NCBI GenBank assembly: GCA_036245525.1
Contig: BTPG01000006.1
Coordinates: forward strand, 90,259,504 to 90,323,503
Reading direction: 5' to 3'
DNA: 64,000 bases
DNA from: Semisulcospira habei
Taxonomy: Eukaryota; Mollusca; Gastropoda; Semisulcospiridae
Both the position numbers and the translations under genes were made by a program. The notes under the pieces are model-generated. The model was given only the letters and a program-made list of their open reading frames with translations, ran no database searches and was not told the origin of the DNA. Below, piece by piece: positions 54,902-64,000 of this stretch. Each line of letters starts with the position of its first letter. Position 1 is the stretch's first letter.

Positions 54902-55186
54902 CCAGTTTTGTAGTACTAGTAGTCACAAATAGACCATACAAAAATTTATTAAACCAGTTTTCTTGTAGTCACAAATAAACCATTTATTAAACCAGTTTTC
55001 TTGTATTCACAAATTGACCATTTATGAAACAAGTTTTCTTGTAGTCACAAATAGACCATTATTTTATGAAACAAGTTTTCTTGTAGTCACAAATAGACCA
55101 TTATTTTATGAAACAAGTTTTCTTGTAGTCACAAATAGACCATTTATTAAACAAGTTTTCTTGTAGTCACAAATAGACCATTTATT
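54902..55186. repeat. Minisatellite, ~35-42-bp unit, about 7 copies
   Basis: Units contain AGTTTTCTTGTAGTCACAAA-TAGACCATT followed by a variable TTAT/ATTTTATG spacer and AAAC(A/C). The central copies (55028-55110) are near-identical; the edges are diverged. Confidence 0.93.
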
Positions 55187-55905
55187 TGGTCCTGTAACTG
55201 TAAGCGGGACTAAATTTGGTCAGCGTGGTGCTACATACCGGTAGATATAATATGTACCATGTCATAATCCTGTAAGGAAATAAGGGCACATTTCAGATCG
55301 GCACCCAAGCGTAAAGGTTCTGTAAACATACATTTTGAGAGGTATGTGCGCAGTTTTAGCTGAAGAGGTTAACTTCACCACGTATTGGCATCAAAGCGTA
55401 CATGTTGAACTTAATCTAACCCAATAAATCTAACCAGTGTTAATGACTTAGTGGAGAATTTTTCCATTAGACTGTACACAGTAGTTGATTCTGTCATTTT
55501 CATTTGCAATGTCACACTTACGTTTCACAGTACTTTGCATGGTATTTTTTTTTAATAATTCCTTATAATTGTTCAGATTAAAAAAGGCTTAAGAACTGTA
55601 TTCATCTCGCCAGGGGCAATGTTTTTACGTCCAATAGGTGTGAAGGTTGCCATGAAAGTTTGTGAAAGAAATTGTACCAGTTGTAATGGTCTGTACACAC
55701 TTGTTAGAATTACATTTACGTTGGTTAGATAACGACGGTGACCCCTTAAGCGGCAGTTTTCTTCAACTGGCTAATTATTCAAGCAAGCAGAGAGCGACGG
55801 TTCGCTCAGGGTACACTTATACACCACACAGTGCAAACATCCTCACGCGTAAAATAGCACCCTTAAAAATAGAAGAGAACAAAAAACTGAACCCTGTCTC
55901 CGTTG
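55187..55905. other. Delta-catenin intron
   Basis: No recognised element. An 88-codon ORF at 55662-55928 reads into a family A hairpin and has no motif. Confidence 0.4.
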
Positions 55906-55971
55906 GCAACAGACATAGATTCTCATGAACCCCTGCGACAGCGGGCTCTCATGAGCATCTATGTTTCTTGC
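55906..55971. mobile_element. Family A hairpin
   Basis: GCAACAGACATAGATTCTCA pairs with TGAGCATCTATGTTTCTTGC. Confidence 0.88.
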
Positions 55972-56322
55972 AGATGTGTGTCAGCTGGGTCCGCAAACGG
56001 GTATCAACATTCCAGAAGCCAATTTTTCTTTTTTATCACGCCCCGGCGTTTCGGGGTGCTGAGCTATAGGGGTAGGAATGCGGAGAGCGACTCCCGATTT
56101 TCACTTTCGAAAGTTGTTTTGGTGGCGAGGTCTTGTTCCCAGCGCAAAACATTTCATGAAACTTTTCACTTCTGGAATCACACGAGGTACCTGTGTATGC
56201 TGCTTGGGTTTTGAAGTCGAGCAGGCGCAAAATGCCCGAAGTTTTGTAGTATTGTGTTTCAACATGTCGAACGTTTTGACCGACACTCGCGTACTTGCAA
56301 AATGTTGGTTTAGCTCGCATGC

Positions 56323-56523
56323 TTAACCTATTACATCCTGAGGCTGATTTAATAAAATTTGCTTATTGTCCTCAGAAGCCTACATTACAGATTAGGAGAT
56401 AGGTCAACTGTTTCAGTTCAAGGGTGGTGCCAGAATAGCTTGACGCCTTAGGCGCCAAGCCACCCTTGAATTATCAGTCAAATTTATTTCAAGCCCTGGG
56501 TGTATTAGGATGCACAGGGTTAA
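56323..56523. mobile_element. Family B MITE (subtype B3), right arm shortened
   Basis: TTAACCTATTACATCCTGAG...CAGTTCAAGGGTGGTGCCAG...GGCGCCAAGCCACCCTTGAA...GGATGCACAGGGTTAA. TATTCTGGCA is missing from the right arm. Confidence 0.88.
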
Positions 56524-56819
56524 CAGTTTGTTTTCAGCTTATGCTGGAATCATTTTGTTATGATCACTTGGTGTAATTTGCTTAAGATCGATTAACCATA
56601 ATCATGATAGCTCAGGGGCACTGCCTGTATTCAGGCACTGCCTCGAGCAACGATTGACCAGTCATAGTTGCATTACCAGACCTGTTTACCATACACATTT
56701 GGTGTATTAAAGTACACAATTTTGCTTTGGGGTACACATGTACACGTGTATACACAAAAATACACATTTCGGTTCATTTCGGATACACATTTTTAGAATC
56801 GGACTTTTACACAAGAAGT

Positions 56820-57060
56820 CTATCGCAGAAGAAGAAAAGAGTCCAGGTATTCCTGAAATTCACACGGATGAATGTCCGACGCTTGTTCGCTCCCAGAAAG
56901 GATCCAGTTTTTATGCTCATTGCACCCTTTGCGACTCAAGACTTTTCGGTCGGGCATGCCGACAGCTACGAATGCAAAGGACACCTTCAAAAGTAAGGGA
57001 CACAAAGAATTTGAGCGGTCTGAAGATGTTTTGTCGGAGAGGGAGGGGGAGAGAGAGAGA
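56820..57060 (+). pseudogene. Decayed zinc-finger fragment, hAT/ZBED-like
   Basis: Three frames in order give GSSFYAHCTLC, then DFSVGHADSYECKGHLQK, then KSKGHKEFERSEDV. Put in order these give the C-x2-C...GH...D-x3-H...K-x-H spacing of BED-like fingers in hAT-derived proteins (for example ZBED/SCAND3-like). At least two frameshifts separate the parts. No transposase core was recognised downstream. Confidence 0.5.
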
Positions 57061-57550
57061 AACTGACAACTCACTGGCTTGTGAAGAAATACACATGTGA
57101 GGTCCAAAGTACACATTTAGTAAGTTGAAAGTACACTGACTGCACCCAGGGGGTAAACAGGTCTGCATTACAGTCACGGTTTGTACATTAGTTTTTTTTA
57201 GTACCGCAGGTGCCGCATCTTTACAGATCGTAAGCGTATAACCGGAGGCATACTCCGCTCAAACCAGGCACTACATTTTAGCTATCGTGATCAGTATCTT
57301 GCAGTTACCACTAGAAATAGAAGAATTACATGAATAGTTTTCCACCAAAACTAGCAGCTCTTTAAATATATCGGTCGTTACTGGAAAAATATAGGAGTTA
57401 AAATGAATAGTTTTCCGCCTGAACCAGTAGGCATGCTAAGCTTGTTGTTTTGCGTTGTTTGTAAAAGTTTGACGGCAAGCATTGTTTAGAGAGGAAAACA
57501 CGTTTAGCGCAGCGGGAGAGACGGGGCAAAGTGGTTTACAAGTGGTTTAG

Positions 57551-57713
57551 TTAACCCTGTTACTCTATTGATTGAAATAAAATTGACTACGATAGTTCAA
57601 GGGCCTTAGGCGCCAAGCTGTTCTGGCACCACCCTTGAACTAAAATGGTGATGTAGCCTTCATAAGACAATAATATAGAAATTTTAATTCAGGATCAGGA
57701 CTTAATGGGTTAA
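57551..57713. mobile_element. Family B MITE (subtype B3), left arm shortened
   Basis: TTAACCCTGTTACTCTATTG...ATAGTTCAAGGGCCTTAGGC-GCC; the left arm lacks GTGGTGCCAGAATAGC. It ends GGACTTAATGGGTTAA, shared with the next element. Confidence 0.88.
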
Positions 57714-57966
57714 CACACTGAGCTCCAAGGTGGACATTTTGGAGTTGTTTACAGAAGAATACATAACATTTCAGTAGATAGATCGACCATATTTAATCAA
57801 GTTGCACAAAAAACTAACAGTTCAAGAGTGGTGCCAGAATAGCTTGACAGCTAAGGGTGGTGCCAGAATAGCTTGGCGCCTGTAGGCGCCAAGCTATTCT
57901 GGCACCACCCTTGAACTGCCATGGTCGATCTGTCTCTTGTGGTAGTGTCAGTGCTCAGAAGGTTAA
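57710..57966. mobile_element. Family B hairpin MITE (fifth frame, B5)
   Basis: TTAACACACTGAGCTCCAAG begins it and AGTGTCAGTGCTCAGAAGGTTAA ends it. The hairpin core is complete (57853-57918), preceded by a partial second left arm (AGTTCAAGAGTGGTGCCAGA at 57819). Confidence 0.88.
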
Positions 57967-58174
57967 AAGAATCAATGAAAGTTTATGTGTCGACTTTTGT
58001 CGTCTGTTGACAATGCCATCAACTCGACGAGACCACGATCATGTTTAAATGCCACTCATGCCTACGAATATGTGCATGCATGAAAAAGAAATATGTTACT
58101 GGGTTCTAGGTTGATTATAAATTATTCAGACCGTTTTTGTTAGTTTCGTTCTTTCACGACAGTATTTTTTTAGG

Positions 58175-58280
<106 letters not shown>

Positions 58281-58437
58281 TGAGGGAGGTTTTGGTGGGG
58301 AAAGGGGGGGGGGGGACAATCTAGGACACATTGTGTGGGGAGAGGTGAATTGCCCATTACCAAGTATGTAGGTGTAGGATATAAATGTGAGAAGGAGAGG
58401 GGGTGGGGGATGGTGGCATTTTTTTCCCGTCAGACGG

Positions 58438-58484
58438 ACAGCGAAAGCGCCTATATAATAACGGTATTATTATTATTATTATTA
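58438..58484 (+). mobile_element. SINE tail fragment
   Basis: GCGCCTATATAATAACGGTA followed by TTATTATT, as at the 3' end of the 10311-10686 family. Confidence 0.75.
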
Positions 58485-58771
58485 TAAAGCGTCACCTCAG
58501 CGAAAACGCATCACTTTTGTGCACTGTCGCCAGGTTTAAATCACCAGAAAGAAGACAGTACTCAGAAGGGCGTCGGTCGCCCTCCCATAACCTCCGGTAA
58601 TTAAAGTGGGGAGGTCACATTATTTCCGCTTGCAAAAATATTTTACTTTTCTTTTCTAAAGGGCGAACGAAAATGTACGTTTGAAGTTGCCCAGATTTAG
58701 TAAAGCTTAAAGACAACACACACCCAAAACTGGGAAAAAATGGCCTAGAAAAAAATTACCACCACGCAGCT

Positions 58772-58915
58772 GCAAGAGGTATAGATTTTCATGAGCCCCC
58801 GCAGTTGCCGGGGCTCATGAGGATCTGTACCTCTTGTTGGTGAAACCACTTCCTATTCGTGGACTGAAATGATTTCAAAAACAATCTGCCTGTGTCCAGT
58901 CACAGTGAAGGGTTA
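58772..58915. mobile_element. Family A element (hairpin and right frame)
   Basis: GCAAGAGGTATAGATTTTCA pairs with TGAGGATCTGTACCTCTTG (58772-58837); the right frame ends CAGTCACAGTGAAGGGTTAA. Confidence 0.9.
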
Positions 58916-59004
58916 ATTGCGTAACTACGCGTCTTTTCCGCCGAACGGTGTCGCCAGCAGCCGCCAAGTGGTTAAAACCTTCGATCTCAATATGTTGAAT
59001 CGAT

Positions 59005-59115
59005 CTCTGCTCCATGGCAGGCTTTGATTGCTAAAATTCGCCCGATACAACGCGTCATCAGCGTTGTCGTGCCTCGACAATGACTTTCTACCCATCTTTT
59101 CGCAATCCATGTGAG
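59005..59115. repeat. Family G dispersed repeat, copy 2
   Basis: GCTCCATGGCAGGCTTTGAT through CGCAATCCATGTGAG matches 8196-8315. Confidence 0.7.
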
Positions 59116-59154
59116 TACAGCCAAGAATCTGGTTGCGGTACGTCTCGGAATGTG

Positions 59155-59385
59155 TTAACCCATATCAGCCTGAGGCTAAAAGCTTCAAATGTTTTCACTG
59201 CCGTATGCTAGCTACACTGATTACAGTACTTACAGGTAAGGATATAGACCGATGGCTTTAGTTCAAGGGTGGTGCCAGAATAGCTTGGCGCCTCTCGGCG
59301 CCAAGCTATTCTGGCACCACCCTTGAACTATTTTAGTCAAACTTATTTCACACACTGGTGTATTCGGCCGAATGATAAGGGTTAA
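59155..59385. mobile_element. Family B hairpin MITE (subtype B2, reversed)
   Basis: TTAACCCATATCAGCCTGAG...complete stem 59261-59334...TCGGCCGAATGATAAGGGTTAA. One of the best-preserved copies. Confidence 0.95.
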
Positions 59386-59725
59386 CTTAGCCCCTTTTGG
59401 CCAACATTTTGTAAGACACGAAGAACAGTTATAAAGGAGATATTGCGAACTATTAACCCATTTCTGCCTGAAGTAGGTCGGTTTGCGTGCTCGTTGTCGA
59501 TCTACCTCCCCGTCGGCGCTGAACGTGAACCAGCTTAGGCGGAAACGCATCTAGCATAAATACTAGGAGCAAACATTTAGCCGTAAGGAAGTCGGCCAAC
59601 AACCCTGTCTCCTTTTCGGGTCACAGGCCGGAAAAAACGGCAAGGTGTAAGTGTGTGTGCGTTTTTCACTCACAAAGACTCGTGTCAACAGAACCCGACC
59701 CAGCGCACAATCCTAGGCGCAAACC

Positions 59726-59813
59726 CCAGCAGCAGAACGTCTTCGGGCCGACGGTGGCGGCAGTGGACCCACACTGCGGCCAGGCGTGGGCTCGAGGACC
59801 TTTGCTTGCTGGG
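59726..59813. mobile_element. Family H foldback
   Basis: CCAGCAGCAGAACGTCTTCG-GGCC pairs with GGGCTCGAGGACCTTTGCTT-GCTGG. Confidence 0.7.
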
Positions 59814-60269
59814 AACCCAGGACTTCCAGTCTTCGCTGTAAGTGTAAGGGTGTAAATGATGTCTATATGGCCAGACATGTCGCGACGGCGTAGATTTTCA
59901 TGATTTCCTGGCGGTGAGCGTAGGGGAGAAATGGTCAACACAGAAAGAAACGCGCTTCGAAAGAACAAGCACAAAACAGTAAAGGATATAACAACACTTT
60001 TTCGGAGGTCCCGACAGCATGCTTTTCTATTTCTGACGAGCAAACGAAACGTGTTTAGTCAGTTTCCGACAGTTCCGAAAATGTCGCATTAACTTCGGAT
60101 ATGTATACCAACAAGGAAAATTGGGTCCCTTGGCGATTTGTGATATATATTCCGAAGTTTACTCATTTCTTTTGTGTAACATGCGTGGGAGCCTCCCCCC
60201 CCCCCCTTTTTTTTTTTTTTGGTCATGAATTTTGCAAGTTTATCCTTTCTCATTATTGTCGATCGCTTA

Positions 60270-60345
60270 CATAGCTCAAAATTGGCCCTCAAACTATCTC
60301 GATTTGCTACCACAGTACAGAATCGAGGGAGGCAACCAGTGTGTC
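60270..60345. mobile_element. Family I foldback, half
   Basis: GAATCGAGGGAGGCAACCAG-TGTG is the right arm. The left arm (AAACTATCTCGATT) is decayed. Confidence 0.55.
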
Positions 60346-60561
60346 TCTCACTCTCAGTGTGTAGGGTCCCAGGGTGTAACAGGAATCTGTTTTCTTGCGT
60401 ACCTTTGTGCATGAAAGAGGGTGTTTTGGGGACCATTATTAAATGAGTGACTCACTTTCGCACTGTGTGTAGAAGAGAACAGAGACAGGTATGAGGAACG
60501 AGGTAGACCCCACCTTACCGTACTTTTGTTTGGGTAGTCCATGTGCCATCTTGGTCCATCT

Positions 60562-60627
60562 GCAAGAGGCATAGATTCTCATGAGCTCCTGCGACAGCAT
60601 GGGCTCATGAGAATCTATGCCTTTTGC
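60562..60627. mobile_element. Family A hairpin
   Basis: GCAAGAGGCATAGATTCTCA pairs with TGAGAATCTATGCCTTTTGC. Confidence 0.95.
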
Positions 60628-60979
60628 CGGCTCGAGACCGGTCCAGTCTTACGTCAAATTACATCGTCCGCGGTCGCAGAGTGCTAGACTAAGGAAACGT
60701 TGGCGGAAAATGCAGCGGCAAAAGCCTCTGGACTACGGTGTGGAGAAACGCCCAGTTGACAAAAAAGACAGTAGCCTCTTGCACTGCGACACGCATGTCA
60801 CCTTGCTCTGTAACAGTAGACTGCGCTGGAAGAGTCTTGAATCGTACGGCCGGTTAAGACGGGCAAGAGAAAGGGACCTTTCAAGAGAATATAAAATAAG
60901 ACCCATTGTGCAAGCGTTACGTGTAAACCGACCGGTATCGTCACTTGTTTTGGGGACAGCTAAAACGATATGGGCTAGG

Positions 60980-61043
60980 AAGAAGCATAGATTCACATAA
61001 GCCTCTGCAGTTTTACGAACTTCATGAGCATCTGTGCCTTATG
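60980..61043. mobile_element. Family A hairpin, diverged
   Basis: GAAGAAGCATAGATTCACAT...TCATGAGCATCTGTGCCTTA-TGC. Confidence 0.75.
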
Positions 61044-61130
61044 CAGTTTGAATGACCTGTAATTTTATTTTTCAAAACTGACAGTACATACATTCCAGTT
61101 GGCGGTGGAACTGGGTAGTAGTGAGGGCTA

Positions 61131-61196
61131 GCAAGAGACGTAGATTCTCATGAACCCCTGTAGTTGCAGGGGCGCATGAGAATCTATGTCTCTTGC
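61131..61196. mobile_element. Family A hairpin
   Basis: GCAAGAGACGTAGATTCTCA pairs with TGAGAATCTATGTCTCTTGC; the GAGAC variant is matched by GTCTC. Confidence 0.93.
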
Positions 61197-61807
61197 ATGG
61201 AATGGGAGGGGGGGGGGGTAATTTAGTTTTCAAAACCCAGGTAGTTGCGAGTAGGCGGCGGGTGTACCAGAAGCCTGGGAAAATACCTGTGCAAACTGGG
61301 GTCGCGTATATTTAGGGTGATTTACTACCTTAGGGCTGGGCAAGTTTGAAAGCCGTGCGGTCGCGGTGTTTTGAAAATTCAAACCGGTACTAAATTGCAG
61401 TTGTAACAATAAGTGGCTGAAACTTCAAGTTAGATTTATGCTTGATATCGTTTTGAGCATGTTAAGCAGTATAATTTGAATGCCGACTTGAAGCGCGTAG
61501 TACACAAGCGTGCAGTGCACGAAGTTAAAACGCGTTGCAGTCGCTGTTGGCCGGGACTTCATAATTTGAGTGCCGACGAGAGTGAGTGGTTCATAAGCGT
61601 GTAGTGCACACAGTTAAAAAGTGTTCCAATAGTTCTTTTCTGTCGCTGTCTGGCGGAACTTCAGTGTGATACAACACCCTTGTGCTTGCAGCCCAATGGT
61701 GCCGATGAATAGCGTTCTGTGTATCCAGAAATGGCTCTCGATCGGAATCGGCACACAGCCGTGCAACTGGTGTTGTTTCAGTATCCAGAATTGAGGTCCT
61801 GCGAGTT
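61197..61807. other. Non-coding stretch
   Basis: Two related segments around 61450-61540 and 61555-61620 (GAATGCCGACTTGAAGCG / GAGTGCCGACGAGAGTGA, both followed by an AAGCGTG-AGTGCAC phrase) form a diverged ~105-bp tandem repeat. No gene was seen. Confidence 0.5.
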
Positions 61808-62017
61808 TGCCTAGCCCAACGCCATGGCCACATTTCCCAAATTTTGGTGTTACCTAACGACTGTGTACCAGTTGCAGGAGATAGTTCGACCATGATAATT
61901 CAAGGGTAGTGTCAGATGAGCTTGGCGCCTAAGGCGCCAAGCTCATCTGGCACTACCCTTGTATTATCATGGCCGATCCATTTCCTCCTGTCGGGCTTTG
62001 GGACTAAATGGGGTTAA
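61808..62017. mobile_element. Family B hairpin MITE (subtype B1)
   Basis: The stem spans 61876-61988; the CAGATGAGC variant is matched by GCTCATCTG. It ends GACTAAATGGGGTTAA. The left end is diverged. Confidence 0.92.
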
Positions 62018-62303
62018 GAATACCCACAACTCAGGGAAAGCCCTAAGTTACTGCTTAAAGAAATAAGATTATTGTTATATAATATATATAATAACAAATA
62101 TCATATGATTAGTCACACTTGAGTGCAAAAACTATGACCAGTTTGGTCAGTTCCGTTGCAGAGCTGTGTCTACCAAAAGTACAATGTCGCAGGGTACAAA
62201 GCACCACGAGTGCCAGTGCGAGAGGAAACGCTGAACTCTACCCCATCAGCACCCACGGGTACACGTGTAGTGAACAGTACTGGTGGCTGCCCGCACCAGG
62301 GGG

Positions 62304-62516
62304 TTAACCCTTTTACTGCCAGTGGATGTATATTTTGATTTTGAAATTCGTAAATTCAACACCAAAGATCCCCAGCGTTGAAAAGAACATGGCTACAAAG
62401 TGATTTCAGCAAGAGGTATAGATCCTCATGAGCCCCCGCTTTTGCGGGGGCTCATGAGGATCTATACCTCTTGCAGTTGGGTGCCCTTACATTTTTCTCA
62501 GCAGTGATATGGTCAA
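62304..62516. mobile_element. Family A element, complete
   Basis: TTAACCCTTTTACTGCCAGT...hairpin 62409-62474 (exact pairing, apex CCCCCGCTTTTGCGGGGG)...CAGCAGTGATATGGTCAA. Reference copy for the outer frame of family A; the right TTAA is mutated to TCAA. Confidence 0.93.
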
Positions 62517-62877
62517 ATCATATGCCCCTCTCCCCCCCCCCCCCTCCACTACCATTTATGTGGAGAAAGAGGGCAAGCTAGCATTTCGTAGTAGCAGTGA
62601 CAGAAAAGTGTTTGAATGAAAGTTCAACAATTAATAAGCGTGTTATACACATGTATTGCCGATTATTTCTGCCTTGAGTAACACTGAACTTGAAAAGACC
62701 GTTGGGCCTCATGAAGTAACACATGCAATCACATTACACCTCGCAAGCGGACATTACTAAGTCGCAAAGCAGCCATAAAATCAGGATACCGTTGTCCAAG
62801 GGCGGTATTAATATTCGGCTCTGATGGTTGTGGTGGCACTCTTCGCAAGTGCGGTCATGCCAAGGGCAATTAGAGTG

Positions 62878-62911
<34 letters not shown>

Positions 62912-64000
62912 GGTTAAAGGAGAAGGAGATGTTGACGCTCTAGTCTTGGGTAAGACTGTACAGTCGTGCACTTTCAGTTTCACACCGGTTACTTCCTCCC
63001 CCCCCCCCCCCCCCCCCCCCCAGCAGCAGGGGCTTATGAAAATCTGTGCATCTTGCAGGTTACAGAGTGTGCACGGCGGATGGGGGTGTTCGTCGTTGTA
63101 CTGTGACAGGATGGCAGTCACAGTACGTGTAGCACAGGCGCTCATATGGCCACTGTCGTAATGTTATTGCACACTTACGCACAGCACACGACAAATCCAC
63201 ACTGTAAACCCTGATGTTTTCGCTGTACCTGGATGTACATGGGACCGGAGTTTGCCGTAAATAGATTCTCATGAGCCCCTGCAATCTATGCCTCTTTTAA
63301 GATGGAGTCGTGCAGGTAGAGTTAGTTAGTTATTTGGGTTTAACACCAAGCACGTGCAGGTAGAGGGGCATCCTAGGGACCAGTGATGCAGAATAACTAC
63401 CAGACATTTGGGATCTAACATCAGTTTTAACAAGGCTGACTACACGCAAATGACATATTTACTGTGAGTGTGTGACAGATGTCGGTCATATGTAAGAAGG
63501 ATTAGTTGTGTGGATGGTGATTTTCTTGTGACAAAGTGGGACATTTAGCTCTTTGCTTTTCTTTGCCAGGCTTGTTGCACAATGGTTATGATTATGTATT
63601 AGGTGTCCAGTCACCAACAGTTGAACTGTCTGCCTGGTTTAGTACACTGAGTTAACAGAGGGACATTTACCACAGGGTTTCTGTGGTGTAAATATTTCCT
63701 TATAGGAAACTATAATGAATCACATTGTTACCATGATTGTCTTGGGGACTTCTTTCTTTCTTGTGGTTGGAGACTGTGGCTGAACTCATATAATTCAAGT
63801 GAATTAGTTCGGCCACAAACAATGATAGCTATATATAGGTTGATGGTACTTGTATGTTTTGATTTAAGAACGGTTGAATAAGCCTAGAATTTGTTTATGG
63901 TATCATATATGACTTCAGACATGAGCAGAAACCACTTGACCGTTGTTTCTAGTTATTCTCATGAGCCATTGCTGCCACATAGTTTTATTAGAATGCCTAC
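62517..64000. other. Non-coding right edge with homopolymers and A fragments
   Basis: A G run (62881-62909), a C run (62999-63020), family A half-copies at 63024-63060 (GGGGCTTATGAAAATCTGTG) and 63254-63300 (TAGATTCTCATGAGCCCCTG), the start of another at 63955, and the complement of the retroposon tail AACTAACTAAC at 63318-63352. No gene was seen. Confidence 0.6.

Noticed and set aside
60617..61000. 127-codon ORF between two family A hairpins
   Set aside because: Both its start and end lie inside MITE stems, and its composition is Arg/Ser-rich without motifs.

Overview
The window is eukaryotic, intron-rich and dominated by repeats. It has consensus GT/AG introns, tRNA-derived SINEs, non-LTR retrotransposons, long microsatellites and very little coding DNA. 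The mix of RTE-type LINE, DUF7869 gene, (AAT)n-tailed SINEs and hairpin MITEs fits a marine invertebrate, most likely a gastropod or other mollusc; this placement is inference. Letters A to I for repeat families below are labels made up for this annotation.

Host genes. At the left edge lies the end of an OTU-like exon, followed one base later by an intact 669-codon DUF7869-type reading frame (470-2479). Between 4.4 and 7.6 kb are the last three exons of a small secreted-type gene with a possible PAN/apple domain, including stop codon and AATAAA signal. From 38.2 kb onward are the first three recognisable coding exons of a delta-catenin (p120-catenin family) gene: the N-terminal coiled coil and the following Ser/Pro segment, at 38244-38336, 40152-40223 and 52153-52316, with matching intron phases. 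Candidate promoter and 5' exons lie near 19 kb, so most of the right two thirds of the window may be delta-catenin intron. A 493-codon proline-rich ORF with a TATA box lies on the minus strand at 11.9-13.4 kb and was not recognised.

Mobile DNA. A full-length 3.3-kb RTE-type LINE (30820-34116) has an 11-bp target-site duplication and only two in-frame stops. A close, 5'-truncated relative lies at 23294-23883 on the other strand. A second LINE family is present as a head-to-head, twin-priming-like insertion (16.0-17.4 kb) and as a 143-bp 3' end with a 15-bp duplication. There are also a 1270-bp solo LTR, two copies of a ~350-390-bp SINE-like element with clean duplications, tRNA-derived SINEs, and a 1.3-kb element with ~140-bp terminal inverted repeats.

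The most striking content is a dense set of short foldback elements, about 70 copies or fragments. Each has a near-perfect hairpin core, ends of the form TTAA-CCC...GGG-TTAA, and a length of 80-260 bp. Several families with unrelated hairpin cores share the same TTAA ends. One core (B) occurs inside at least five different outer frames. Six adjacent pairs share a single TTAA. The two arms of one copy often carry matching variants not found in other copies, which suggests arm-to-arm copying or selection on the fold.
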